Assembly: GCF_021631985.1 (NCBI RefSeq)
Contig: NZ_CP070225.1
Coordinates: 5,270,001 to 5,334,000 of the forward strand
Reading direction: 5' to 3'
Source of the DNA: Sandaracinus amylolyticus
Lineage (GTDB): Bacteria > Myxococcota_A > Polyangia > Polyangiales > Sandaracinaceae
DNA length: 64,000 bases
Position 1 is the first letter of the stretch; each line of letters begins with the position of its first letter. The translations under genes were made by a program, and so were the position numbers. This document shows, piece by piece, positions 49,804-58,474 of this stretch. Below the pieces are notes generated by a model. It did not search any database. It was not told where the DNA came from and saw only the letters and a list, made by a program, of their open reading frames with translations.

Positions 49804-50616
49804 TCAGCGACGGAGCTTGCGCGACGTGCCTCGTCGCTCGTCGCGCTCGTCCTCGTCGTCGAAGTCCTCGTCGTGATCGACGCGCACGCGCGGACCGCGC
49901 CCGTCTCCATCGCCGCCGACGTCGCCCACGCGCGCGCCGGTCGGACCGCCCTTCTTGCGTGTCACGTAGCGGTTGAACTCGGTGTCGGGCAGCGGGCCTT
50001 CGTCGCGCCGCGTCGCCTTGTCGAGGTGCTTCGTCGCGGCCTGCAGCAGCGCGCTCACGCCGCTCTCGACCGCGCGCTCGAACTCCTTCTCGATGCGCTT
50101 GCGGCGATCACGATCGTCGCGATCGCGGTGACGTCGCGCCTCGCGCTCCATCCGCCGCACCTCGCGCTTGCGCTCGGCCTCGCGGCGCCGTCGCTCCTTG
50201 CGCGTCACACGCTCGATCTGCGCGGGTGTCGGCTCGCGGAGCGCGCCCACCCCCTGCAGCGCCACTGCGATGCCCCATCCGAGCAGCGGATAGAAGAACC
50301 ACCACCCGGGCCCTCCGAGCACGTCGAGCAGGAAGAGCCCCGCGTTGACGACGAGCCACGTGAGCAAGTGCGACGCGAAGCGACGCCGCCGCGCCGCCTT
50401 CCAGGCCTCGACCGCGAGCCGATCCTCGCGGCGCTCCGCGAGCTCGCCCGCCGCGCTCTCGACCGCCGACACGTCGATGCCGGCCTCGCGCGCGGCCGCG
50501 ACGAGCTCGTCGTGCCGCAGCGCGTCCCCGCGATCGTGCGTGCGCTCGGCGGCGCGCCGCAGGATCTCTTCGACCTCCTCGCGCGTGTAGCGAGGCGCCT
50601 CGCGCTCGTCGGACAT
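49804..50616 (-). CDS. 2TM domain protein with charged coiled-coil tail
   Basis: A 270-residue protein. The N-terminal region (YTREEVEEILRRAAER ... DELVAAAREAGIDVSAVESAAGEL) is the short helical SHOCT/HTH-like segment often preceding a 2TM domain. Two transmembrane helices lie at about 81-125 (HLLTWLVVNAGLFLLDVLGG, WWFFYPLLGWGIAVALQGVG). The rest is extremely charged (ERKREVRRMEREARRHRDRDDRDRRKR), likely coiled coil, ending in an acidic/basic tail. ATG 50616 is chosen over GTG/ATG forms upstream because MSDEREAPRYTREE matches the family start. Function unknown. Confidence 0.75.
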   Translation of the reverse strand: MSDEREAPRYTREEVEEILRRAAERTHDRGDALRHDELVAAAREAGIDVSAVESAAGELAERREDRLAVEAWKAARRRRFASHLLTWLVVNAGLFLLDVLGGPGWWFFYPLLGWGIAVALQGVGALREPTPAQIERVTRKERRRREAERKREVRRMEREARRHRDRDDRDRRKRIEKEFERAVESGVSALLQAATKHLDKATRRDEGPLPDTEFNRYVTRKKGGPTGARVGDVGGDGDGRGPRVRVDHDEDFDDEDERDERRGTSRKLRR

Positions 50617-50665
50617 GGCGGTCCGATCTCCTACCACGCCGCGTTCCAACGCAGGAGGGTGCGGC

Positions 50666-51421
50666 TCAGCACATCCCGCCGTTCACTCCGATGACCTGCC
50701 CGGTGATGTACCCCGCCGCATCGCTGCACAGGAACGCCACGATCGCGGCGACGTCCTCGGGCTTGCCGATCCGCCGCATCGGGATGTGCTTGAGCACCTC
50801 GTCGAGCGGCGTGCCCTGCGCGAGCGCGCCCTGGAACATGTCGGTCTCGACCGGGCCGGGCGCGACCGCGTTCACGGTGACGTTGCGCTTCGCCATCTCC
50901 TGCGCGAGCGCCTTGGTCGCGCCGATCAGGCCCGCCTTCGCGGCCGAGTAGTTCACCTGACCGCGGTTGCCGATCACGCCCGACACGCTCGCGATGTTCA
51001 CGATGCGGCCCCAGCGCGCGCGCACCATCGGCATCACGAGCGGCTGCGTCACGTTGTAGAAACCGTCGAGCGTGGTGCGCGTGACCGTCTGCCACTGCGA
51101 GAGATTCATCGCGGGGAACGGCGCGTCCGCGGTGACGCCCGCGTTGTTCACGAGCACGCCGATGGGCCCGCCCTCGAGCAGCTTCGCCATCGACGCGCTC
51201 GCGCTCTCCGCGTCCGCGACGTCGAAGCGCGAGAGCTCGGCGCGCCCGCCCTCCTTCTCGATCGATTCCTTCACCGCGTGCGCGGCGTCGTCGTTCGATC
51301 GGTACTGCACGATCACCGGGTACCCCGCGCGCGCGAGCGACACCGCGATCGCCGCGCCGATGCCGCGGCTCGCGCCGGTCACGAGCGCCCTGGGCTTCTC
51401 CTTCGGGCTGCGGTCCTTCAT
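50666..51421 (-). CDS. 3-oxoacyl-ACP reductase, FabG/ApeQ-like SDR
   Basis: NADPH-dependent short-chain dehydrogenase of 251 residues that reduces 3-ketoacyl-ACP. The cofactor motif TGASRGIG, NNAG, catalytic Ser in ASVSGVIG and Y-x3-K in YSAAKAG are intact, and the C-terminus CSDAAGYITGQVIGVNGG is FabG-like. Its ATG overlaps the stop of the ApeP-type dehydratase gene (ATGA, 51418-51421), so the pair works on one acyl chain. Partnering with an ApeP-like enzyme suggests a specialised polyene or lipid pathway rather than housekeeping fatty acid synthesis. Confidence 0.9.
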   Translation of the reverse strand: MKDRSPKEKPRALVTGASRGIGAAIAVSLARAGYPVIVQYRSNDDAAHAVKESIEKEGGRAELSRFDVADAESASASMAKLLEGGPIGVLVNNAGVTADAPFPAMNLSQWQTVTRTTLDGFYNVTQPLVMPMVRARWGRIVNIASVSGVIGNRGQVNYSAAKAGLIGATKALAQEMAKRNVTVNAVAPGPVETDMFQGALAQGTPLDEVLKHIPMRRIGKPEDVAAIVAFLCSDAAGYITGQVIGVNGGMC

Positions 51422-51867
51422 CGCTGCTCCCCTGCCCCGGTCGCGATCCCCATCGCGACGTTGATCGTGCCCTTCGCGATCGTCTGGCCCGCGCGCACGA
51501 GCACGCACTCGTACTGCGCGGCGGGCGGCATGAACATCACCTGCGTCACGCGCACCTCGAGCGGCTCGCCGACGCGCAGCGTGCCCTCGCTCATCTCGAG
51601 CTTGCGCGTGCCGAGCAGCGCGCCCGACGACATGCCGGAGCCGCGCGTCATCCCGAGGTACCCGAAGTGCGCGGCCGCCGCCTGGGCGAAGAGCTCGAGC
51701 GTCACGAGCGCGCTCACCTCGCCGCTCGGCTCGACGAAGAGCTCGCCCTCGCGGAACGTCTTGGTGCAGACCGCCTCGGTGTCGCTGCACGCGACGAGCG
51801 CGTCGAGCATCAACATCGGCGGGCGATGCGGCATGAACGCGGTGAGCGGCGGGAACGCGGCGGACAT
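51418..51867 (-). CDS. Hotdog-fold 3-hydroxyacyl-ACP dehydratase, ApeP type
   Basis: A 149-residue hotdog protein. The N-terminal motif MPHRPPMLMLDALV (His14) is the signature of the ApeP/FabZ-like dehydratases in aryl-polyene and related clusters. The helix VTLELFAQAAAAHFGYLG supplies the second catalytic residue (Glu in LELFAQ). It dehydrates 3-hydroxyacyl-ACP made by the coupled FabG-like enzyme. No ketosynthase or carrier protein gene is present within the window, so the rest of the pathway must lie elsewhere. Confidence 0.85.
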   Translation of the reverse strand: MSAAFPPLTAFMPHRPPMLMLDALVACSDTEAVCTKTFREGELFVEPSGEVSALVTLELFAQAAAAHFGYLGMTRGSGMSSGALLGTRKLEMSEGTLRVGEPLEVRVTQVMFMPPAAQYECVLVRAGQTIAKGTINVAMGIATGAGEQR

Positions 51868-51941
51868 CGCGCGCGGTGTACCACGCAGGGAGCGGGAGGT
51901 TCGAGGGCCAACCCGGCGTAGACTCTCGGTCGGAGAGACGC

Positions 51942-52352
51942 ATGAACGACTTCACGCCCTGGCTCCGTCCCACGCTCGTCGGTCCCTTCGCGACGACGTG
52001 GACCATCGTGTCGCTCCTGCAGCTCGCGCAGTCCGCGCTGGTGCTGCCGAACGGCGAGCGCCTCGACGCGTGGCTGCTCGTGCTGCTGTCCTCGAGCTTC
52101 TACGCCGCGATGATCGTGGTCGGGCTGCTCAGCGCAGATCTCGTGCTGCTGCGGACCAAGCTGCGTCGGCTCCCGACGAACGGGCGCGCATGGCTCTCGT
52201 CGCTGCTCGCGCCGGTCGGCGTGTGGCTCGCGTGGGCGATCGTGGGCTGGGGTGACGAGGACACCGCGATCCCGATGGTCGTGCTGCTGGTGTCGTGGCC
52301 GTTCCTCGGCGCGCCGCTCGCGCTGCGCTGGATGTTCGGCGAGCGCCCGTGA
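51942..52352 (+). CDS. Small four-helix membrane protein, unknown
   Basis: A 136-residue integral membrane protein with four hydrophobic stretches (FATTWTIVSLLQLAQSALVL, LLVLLSSSFYAAMIVVGLLSA, SLLAPVGVWLAWAIVGW, IPMVVLLVSWPFLGAPLALRW). It has no recognised motif. GGAGAGA lies about six bases before ATG 51942. It is the only plus-strand gene in this stretch and separates two hotdog-protein genes on the other strand. Confidence 0.7.
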   Translation: MNDFTPWLRPTLVGPFATTWTIVSLLQLAQSALVLPNGERLDAWLLVLLSSSFYAAMIVVGLLSADLVLLRTKLRRLPTNGRAWLSSLLAPVGVWLAWAIVGWGDEDTAIPMVVLLVSWPFLGAPLALRWMFGERP

Positions 52353-52356
52353 GCGC

Positions 52357-52716
52357 TCACTGCTGGTAGACGATCGCGCCCGATGCGCAGCGCGTCCCGT
52401 CGCGCGAGATGTCGAAGCGCACCTGGGTCTCTCCGGGCGCGCTTCCCGCGCTGCGCTCGAGCGTGACGTCGAGCTCGTCGCCGGGGTGGATCACCGCCTC
52501 GAACTTCACGCGAACGATGCGCTTCTCTCGTCCCAGCGCGCCGAACACCTCGCGCGCACGACGGTGCGCGAGCGCGACCAGCTGAGCGACCCCGGGCAGC
52601 ATCGGGTTGCCCTCGAAGTGCCCCTCGAAGAAGCGCAGATCGACGGGCACGGTCGCGCGCAGCACCGCGCGCTCGGGCGTCCGCTCCACCTCGCGCACCA
52701 CGAAGTCCTCGCTCAT
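52357..52716 (-). CDS. FabZ/ApeI-like hotdog dehydratase
   Basis: A 119-residue hotdog protein. FFEGHFEGNPMLPGVAQLVAL (from residue 29, H33) is the FabA/FabZ active-site motif GHF-x-NPxxPG. The protein is shorter than FabZ (about 150), as is usual for the ApeI-like subgroup. It is likely to dehydrate beta-hydroxyacyl-ACP in the same process as the FabG and ApeP-like enzymes 1 kb upstream, from which it is separated by a divergent membrane-protein gene. Downstream it is spaced 16 bp after the kelch lipoprotein gene start region on the same strand. Confidence 0.85.
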   Translation of the reverse strand: MSEDFVVREVERTPERAVLRATVPVDLRFFEGHFEGNPMLPGVAQLVALAHRRAREVFGALGREKRIVRVKFEAVIHPGDELDVTLERSAGSAPGETQVRFDISRDGTRCASGAIVYQQ

Positions 52717-52732
52717 CGCGCGCGACGGTACC

Positions 52733-54502
52733 TCAACGACGCGTCAGGCGCAGGCTCACCAGCTCCGCGCCCGCCTCGCGCGCGACGAACGCGAGCGAGA
52801 CCTCGCCGAGATCGTCGACCGAGCACGACCGCTCGCCGAGCGTGATCACGCCGGGCGCGATGTTGATCGCGGCATCGCCGTCTCGCGGCGCGCGGCATCC
52901 ATCGATCGCGATCTCGGTGTCGTCGATCGCGATCGCGATCGATCCCTCGTCGCCGATCACCCGTACGTCGATCCTGCCGCGCGCCGTGAGCCCCACGTCC
53001 CAGCGGCTCCCACGCAGCACCCGGAGATCGATGCGCGCGCCCGCATCGAGCGCGACCAGCGCGCCGCCGCGGACCTCGAAGCGCGGCGCGCTCCACCGCG
53101 TATCGCCCACCGGATCGCTCACCCACCACGTCTCGTCGGACGCGAAGAGCAGCGTCGCGGGCGGCTCGTCGAAGGGCGTGGGCCCGTCCTCGCGGCGCAG
53201 CGACGCGCCGGTCGCGGCGAGCTCGATCACGCTCTCGTCGATCATCGCGACCAGCGCCGAGGGAACGCGCGACGCCGGGCGCGACGACACGCGACCGGTG
53301 CCGGGATCGAGCAGGTACGCCGCGCGCGTCTCGCCCTCGCTGCCGACCACGAGCGCCCGTCCCGCGGTGCCCACCGCGCGCGCGATCTCGAGCGGCATCG
53401 CATCGAGCGCGCGCGACGCGACCGGTGCGTCCCCGTGCAGCGCGATCAGGTGCGCGCCGTCGGGCGTGACCCACACCAAGCGCTCGCGCACCGCGGTCAG
53501 CGCGAGCGGCGCTGCGAGCGCGACGTCGAAGCGCTCGATCACGTCGCGCTCGACGTCGAGCCGCTCGATCACGCCCGCGTCCTCGCCACGCATCGCACCG
53601 CCCGCGATCCACACGCGGCCGTCCTCGGCGAGCCCGATCCACGGCGCGAGGCGCGGCACCGCGAGCCGCGCGCCCAGCACGACGCTCTCCGCGCGCTGCG
53701 GATCGATCACCTCGATGCCGTCGATGCCCTCTCCGTCGCTCGTCGCGCGCCCGCCGATCAGCACCACCCGGCCGTCGCGCAGGCGCACCGCCGCATGATC
53801 ACGACGAGGTCTCGAGAGCGGCTCGATCACGCGCGCCGCGTCCACCCGCGGATCGAGGATCTCGAATTGATCGTACGCCGGCGCGTCCGCCGAGATCGCA
53901 CCGCCCGCGATCACCACGCGCGATGCGTCGATCGCGGTCGCGGTCCCGAACGCGGTGGAGAACCCGAGGCGCGCCGGCGTGGTCTCACCGACCTGCGCGC
54001 CGGGCGGCAGGAGCGCGATCCGACCGGTCGCGCGCTCGCCGTCCAGCCCTCCGGCGACGAGCGACGTCCCGTCCTCGAGCACCGCGAGCTGCGCGCCCTC
54101 GGGGGCACGCGCATCGGGATCGCCGATCGGGCACGAGAGCCCCGGTGGCAAGAGCGCGATCTCGTCGCCCGCCGCGCCCAGCGCGCGCCACCCCACACCG
54201 CGCCATCCGGGCGCCTCGGCGATCGCGAGCACCACGCGCGTCGGGTACGGCAGCGCGGGCAACGCACGGATCGGCGCGTCGGGCGCGAGCGACACGATCG
54301 ACGAGGGCTCCCCCGGGCCGTCGCCGAGCACGCGAACCCGGAGCGACGCGAGCGACGACGCAGGCGCGCAGCTCGTCGCGTCGGGCAGTCGCAGCACGAT
54401 CGAGCGCTCGACCACGCGCTCGCCCTCGCACGCGGCCGCGAGCACGGCGAGGAGCGCGATCGCAGCTCGACGCGGCTGGCTCCGGTATGATCGCGTCACC
54501 AT
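52733..54502 (-). CDS. Kelch-like beta-propeller lipoprotein
   Basis: A 589-residue exported protein with lipobox LAAAC (Cys25). The middle part (about 130-420) contains kelch-like repeats marked by di-glycines after hydrophobic strands: SLVAGGLDGERATG, RVVIAGGAISADAPAYDQFEILDP, RVVLIGGRATSDGEGIDGIEVIDP and RVWIAGGAMRGEDAGVIERLD. The C-terminal 130 residues form a separate beta domain with one Cys pair (DGCRAPRDG ... GERSCSVDD). Probable surface or periplasmic protein of unknown ligand. It is divergent from the PEGA-type kinase, with starts 44 bp apart. Confidence 0.8.
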   Translation of the reverse strand: MVTRSYRSQPRRAAIALLAVLAAACEGERVVERSIVLRLPDATSCAPASSLASLRVRVLGDGPGEPSSIVSLAPDAPIRALPALPYPTRVVLAIAEAPGWRGVGWRALGAAGDEIALLPPGLSCPIGDPDARAPEGAQLAVLEDGTSLVAGGLDGERATGRIALLPPGAQVGETTPARLGFSTAFGTATAIDASRVVIAGGAISADAPAYDQFEILDPRVDAARVIEPLSRPRRDHAAVRLRDGRVVLIGGRATSDGEGIDGIEVIDPQRAESVVLGARLAVPRLAPWIGLAEDGRVWIAGGAMRGEDAGVIERLDVERDVIERFDVALAAPLALTAVRERLVWVTPDGAHLIALHGDAPVASRALDAMPLEIARAVGTAGRALVVGSEGETRAAYLLDPGTGRVSSRPASRVPSALVAMIDESVIELAATGASLRREDGPTPFDEPPATLLFASDETWWVSDPVGDTRWSAPRFEVRGGALVALDAGARIDLRVLRGSRWDVGLTARGRIDVRVIGDEGSIAIAIDDTEIAIDGCRAPRDGDAAINIAPGVITLGERSCSVDDLGEVSLAFVAREAGAELVSLRLTRR

Positions 54503-54546
54503 CGACCGGGCTGCATCGTAGTCGCCCTCTTCGATCCTCGCTCACC

Positions 54547-56193
54547 GTGATCGCGTCCGAACCGGCGTCGGGCCCCGAGCCCTTCGGCAAGTACCTGCTC
54601 GATCGCGAGATCGCCCGCGGCGGGATGGCGCGCGTCCATCTCGCGCGGCTGCGCGGGCTCGGCGGGTTCGAGAAGCGCCTCGTGGTGAAGCAGATCCTGC
54701 CGCACCTCGCGCTCGATCCGCGCTTCGTCTCGATGTTCGTCGAAGAGGCGAAGACGCTGGTGCAGATGAGCCACCCGCACGTCGTGCCGGTGTACGAGCT
54801 GGGCGTCGTCGACGGCGTGTACTTCCTCGCGATGGAGTACGTCGAGGGCGCGACGCTCGCCGACGTGCTCGAGGAGGGCCCGATCGATCCCGCGCAGGTC
54901 GCGCACGTGGGCGCGCAGATCGCGGACGCGCTCTCCTACGCGCACGAGCGCTTCTCGGTGGTGCACCGCGACGTGACGCCGCGGAACGTCATGGTCGACG
55001 CGGCCGGGCACTGTCGACTGCTCGACTTCGGCATCGCCGCGCCCGCGGAGGACGACGCCGAGGGCGCGCTCTTCGGCACGCCGGGCTATCTCGCGCCGGA
55101 GCAGGCGCGCGGCGAGACGATCGGTCCCGCGACCGATCTCTTCGCGCTCGGCGCGGTGCTGCACCACGCGCTGCTCGGCGAGCCGCCGGTCGATCCCCAC
55201 GACGTCGATGCGCTGCGTGCGCGGCGCGATCCCATCCCGAGCGTCGCAGCGCGCGGCGTCGATCCCGAGCTCGCCGCGATCGTCGATCGCGCGCTCGCGC
55301 TCGATCCGAAGGAGCGTCCGCCCTCGGCTGCAGCGCTCGCACGCGCGCTGCGCGGATGGCTCGCAGCGAAGAGCCCGGAGGGGGTCGCCCACGAGCTCGG
55401 TGCACGCGCGGAGCGAGCACGGGGGCGCCGCGAGCGACGTCGCGCCTCGGAGCGCCCACCGGCGCCGACCACCGGGACCAGCACCGCGCGGCGCGAGCCG
55501 ACCGGCAAGGTGCGCACGCTCGCGCAGAGCCGGGCGCTCGAGGAGATCATCGCGGGCACGGTGCCGCTCGCACGCGCGAGCACGCCCCAGGCCCTCGAGC
55601 CCGCGACGAAGCCGATCGATCGACCGCGCCCTCCCCCGGAGCCCGAGCCGATCGAGCGCACCGATCGCGTGCGCGTGGCAGCGCCGTCACGGCCGCGGAG
55701 CTGGGTGGGGCCGGTCGTCGTCGGAGGGCTCGCGGTCGCAGGCGCGCTCGTGCTCGCGCTCGCCGCGGGCACGCCGCCCGAGCCCGACCCCGAGCGCCCG
55801 CTCGTCGTCGAAGCGCGCCAGCCCGAGCCCATCGCGCCGCCGCCGCGCGATCCCGAGCCCATCGCGGCGCCGATCGCCGAGCCCACGCCCCCCGAGGCCC
55901 AGCCCACGACGACGCCGATCACCGCGACGACCGACGACACCACGCGCGCACGAGGCGCATCGATCGCCGTCTCGTCGCGCGACTGGGCCGAGATCAGCGT
56001 CGATGGTCGCCGCCTCGGCACCACGCCGATCCGCCGCGCGTCGCTCTCGCCGGGCGCCCACACGATCGTCGCCGAGAACGCGCCGCTCGGCCTTCGCGCC
56101 AGCGCCTCGTTCCGCGCCGAGCCCGGTGAGCGACTGCGCGCCGTCGTCGACTTCCGCGCGACCCCGCCGCGGATCTCCGTCGACGCGCAGTGA
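54547..56193 (+). CDS. Transmembrane Ser/Thr protein kinase with PEGA-like outer domain
   Basis: A 548-residue kinase. The kinase domain covers about 15-285: Gly loop ARGGMARVHLA, VVKQ with K48, catalytic HRDVTPRN with D142 (Thr for the usual Lys, common in myxobacterial kinases), DFG with D160, and GTPGYLAPEQ. A long Arg/Pro-rich linker precedes one transmembrane helix (about 386-408, WVGPVVVGGLAVAGALVLALAAG). The outer part has a Pro-rich stretch and a PEGA-like domain (ISVDGRRLGTTPIRRASLSPGAHTIVAENAPLG). Start GTG 54547 fits the domain edge; ATG 54487 is an alternative that would overlap the divergent gene. Confidence 0.92.
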   Translation: MIASEPASGPEPFGKYLLDREIARGGMARVHLARLRGLGGFEKRLVVKQILPHLALDPRFVSMFVEEAKTLVQMSHPHVVPVYELGVVDGVYFLAMEYVEGATLADVLEEGPIDPAQVAHVGAQIADALSYAHERFSVVHRDVTPRNVMVDAAGHCRLLDFGIAAPAEDDAEGALFGTPGYLAPEQARGETIGPATDLFALGAVLHHALLGEPPVDPHDVDALRARRDPIPSVAARGVDPELAAIVDRALALDPKERPPSAAALARALRGWLAAKSPEGVAHELGARAERARGRRERRRASERPPAPTTGTSTARREPTGKVRTLAQSRALEEIIAGTVPLARASTPQALEPATKPIDRPRPPPEPEPIERTDRVRVAAPSRPRSWVGPVVVGGLAVAGALVLALAAGTPPEPDPERPLVVEARQPEPIAPPPRDPEPIAAPIAEPTPPEAQPTTTPITATTDDTTRARGASIAVSSRDWAEISVDGRRLGTTPIRRASLSPGAHTIVAENAPLGLRASASFRAEPGERLRAVVDFRATPPRISVDAQ

Positions 56194-56199
56194 TCGACT

Positions 56200-56970
56200 T
56201 CAGAACGTCGACGGCGCCGGCGCGACGGGCCCGTCCGAGGGCGGATGCGCGACCTGCAGCGGCGCGCCGCCGCGCTCGACGTACTTCTGGTACAGCTGCG
56301 CCGCGAAGTGCGCGCGCGCGACGACCATCGCGACCATGCACGGGATGAGCGGCAGGCCGCAGAGCAGCATCGAGCCGACCATCATCAGCCACTGCACGAA
56401 CGCGAGCACGAGCGAGCCGATCACGAGCTCGCGCATGACGAGCTTCGTCATGTCGAGCACCTCGCGGAACTGGAGCCCCGCGTTCAGGTCGTCGGCGAGC
56501 TCGGCGCGGATGCCGGCCATCTGCGCAGGGAGCTGCAGGACGATCGACACCGCGATCAGCAGCGGGAAGCCCACGCCGAACGCGCAGAGCGCGCCGAGGC
56601 CGCCCATCCCGCCGTCACCGCCCGCCGCCGCGCCGCCGATCATCGTCGCGATCGCGCCCGCGTAGAGGCACGCCACGCCGGTCCCGATCAGGATCCCGGC
56701 GGGCAGCCCCCAGATCATCATCGCCAGGAACGCCTTGAACCCGGTCGAGAGCAGCTTGCCGAGGTAGTCGAAGTCGAGATCGAGGCGCGGCATCGGCGTC
56801 TCGGTGCCCGACACCGCGCGCCGCACCATCACCGCGCCCCACCCCGCGAGCACGATCTGCCCGAGGAACGGAATGATCGACGCGCTCAGCAGCAGCAGCG
56901 AGCCGACGCCGATCTTCGAGAGCCAGTCGGGATCTTCACGGAGTCGGCGGAGGCCGCGGAGGTAGTCCAT
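56200..56970 (-). CDS. DUF4013 membrane protein
   Basis: A 256-residue polytopic membrane protein. MDYLRGLRRLREDPDWLSKIGVGSLLLL followed by IPFLGQIVLAGWGAVMVRRAVSGTETPMPRLDLDFDYLGKLLSTGFKAFL is the DUF4013 signature, with five to six transmembrane helices and a cytoplasmic amphipathic section. The family is of unknown function and frequent in Myxococcota. GTG 56988 is an alternative start. It is convergent with the kinase gene with a 6-bp gap. Confidence 0.85.
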   Translation of the reverse strand: MDYLRGLRRLREDPDWLSKIGVGSLLLLSASIIPFLGQIVLAGWGAVMVRRAVSGTETPMPRLDLDFDYLGKLLSTGFKAFLAMMIWGLPAGILIGTGVACLYAGAIATMIGGAAAGGDGGMGGLGALCAFGVGFPLLIAVSIVLQLPAQMAGIRAELADDLNAGLQFREVLDMTKLVMRELVIGSLVLAFVQWLMMVGSMLLCGLPLIPCMVAMVVARAHFAAQLYQKYVERGGAPLQVAHPPSDGPVAPAPSTF

Positions 56971-57037
56971 CGCGCGAAGGAGTGACACGCGTGCTCGCGA
57001 CGATCGAGCACGCGTTCGGACTCATCTCACCGTGCGC

Positions 57038-57631
57038 TCAATGCCGGGGCGTGAACTGGAAGGGCACCTGCACGACTGCGCAGTCGCGCCCCCCCGGCGG
57101 CGGGAAGCGCATGTGCGACGCGACGCTGCGCACGCACGCGAACACGTCGCGATCGCGGAGCGAGCCCGTCACCTGCGTGCCGTCGACGCTGCCGTTCGGC
57201 GCGATGCGCACCGCGAGCGTCATGTTGCCCTCGAGCATCGGGTTCTGCTTGAGCTGGCGCTCGTAGCAGTTGCGGATCTGCGCGTTGTGCTCGCGGATGA
57301 CCTGCGAGGCCGCAGCGGCGGCGATCTCGCCGGTGCAGTCGTCCCAGCTGCGCGTCGGCGGCGGTCGGCGCGCCGTCGTCGTCGTCCCCGCGTCGGGCGG
57401 CGGGCCCGCGTCGGGCTCGAGCTCCGGGATCTCGAACTCGTCCTCCACGAGCGCGGTCGAGCGTCCCGCGCCCGCGTCGGGCGTCGTCTCGGCGACCGGC
57501 GCGGGAGGTGGAGGCTCCTCGCGCGTCAGGCAAAAAGCGAGGCCCGCGATGGCGAGCAACGCCACGCCGGCGATCGCATATTTGGCTCCCCCGCCACCGG
57601 GCTGGGGAGGCGGTGTCGACTCGGACGCCAC
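57038..57631 (-). CDS. AgmX/PglI C-terminal domain (TonB-like) protein
   Basis: A 197-residue single-span membrane protein: a short N-terminus, one transmembrane helix (about 17-35, YAIAGVALLAIAGLAFCL), a Pro/Asp-rich periplasmic linker, and a C-terminal domain of about 100 residues. That domain (VIREHNAQIRNCYERQLKQNPMLEGNMTLAVRIAPNGSVDGTQV...FACVRSVASHMRFPPP) is the TonB-like fold of AgmX/PglI gliding-related proteins with its conserved Cys pair. GTG 57631 is chosen for the GGGAGA just upstream. It probably joins an energy-coupled envelope complex. Confidence 0.87.
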   Translation of the reverse strand: MASESTPPPQPGGGGAKYAIAGVALLAIAGLAFCLTREEPPPPAPVAETTPDAGAGRSTALVEDEFEIPELEPDAGPPPDAGTTTTARRPPPTRSWDDCTGEIAAAAASQVIREHNAQIRNCYERQLKQNPMLEGNMTLAVRIAPNGSVDGTQVTGSLRDRDVFACVRSVASHMRFPPPGGRDCAVVQVPFQFTPRH

Positions 57632-57761
57632 GTTCTCTCCCTTCGAGCGCGCCTTTCGGCGGGCTCCTTTTACCACGCCACGCGACGCGTGCCGTCCCAA
57701 TCGCACAGCGCCGCACGCGCCGGGCTCTCAGGCGCGTTCATGCCGGCGAGCGCGCGATCCT

Positions 57762-58442
57762 TCAGCGCAGGGACCCCGTGATCTCGAGGTGCAGATCGAT
57801 CCCGATGCGCGCGGTGCCCTCGGGGAACGCATCGCCCGGCGCGAGGTCGACGCGCGTGCGCGCGAAGAAGCGCACCCGACGCGACGTGTCCACGAGGTAG
57901 CGCGAGAGCGCGTCGACCCCCTCCGCGTCGAGCGCGATCGCACCGCTCGTGATCGCGCCGGCCTCGATCGGCGGCACCACGCCGAGCGCGACCACGCCCA
58001 ACGACGCATCGACGTGCGACGCGCCCTCGGGCCCCCAGAACAGCTCGGTCTCGGGCAGCGGAACGGTGAGCGCGTTGAAGGGCACGTCGTAGCTCGCCTC
58101 GACCACCTCGATCGCCTCGACGTGCCCGAGGAGCTCGCGCGCATCCGACGTCAGCTGATCGACGTCGACCACCTCGCCGAGCGCGAACGAGATCGTGCGC
58201 GCCGCGGGATCGCAGACGCTCGCCTCGCACGTGATCGGCACGTCGGCGGAGCTCGGGCACATCTCGGTCGGCCCGCACGCGAGCTGCGCGATCGTGTCCC
58301 CGTCGCGCATCGTGTCGGGCAGCGCGAGGGCATCCGCGTCGACGTCGAAGCCGCGCGCTCCGGTCTGGAGCCGGACCATCACGCTGTCGTCGCAGCCCGC
58401 GAGCGTGAGCACGAGCGCCGTCAGCGCAGGAGCGACGCGCAT
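57762..58442 (-). CDS. Lipoprotein, unknown
   Basis: A 226-residue lipoprotein (lipobox LAGC, Cys17). It contains four further Cys (ACGPTEMCPSSADVPITCEASVCDP, about 56-80), probably paired, and a beta-rich remainder with the recurring theme of hydrophobic strands and acidic turns. No family is recognised. It lies 32 bp downstream of the PEGA-type gene at 58475-59734 on the same strand, so the two envelope proteins may be cotranscribed. Confidence 0.7.
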   Translation of the reverse strand: MRVAPALTALVLTLAGCDDSVMVRLQTGARGFDVDADALALPDTMRDGDTIAQLACGPTEMCPSSADVPITCEASVCDPAARTISFALGEVVDVDQLTSDARELLGHVEAIEVVEASYDVPFNALTVPLPETELFWGPEGASHVDASLGVVALGVVPPIEAGAITSGAIALDAEGVDALSRYLVDTSRRVRFFARTRVDLAPGDAFPEGTARIGIDLHLEITGSLR

Positions 58443-58474
58443 CGACGCGAGTCTACGACCTCGAGCCCGCGGCG

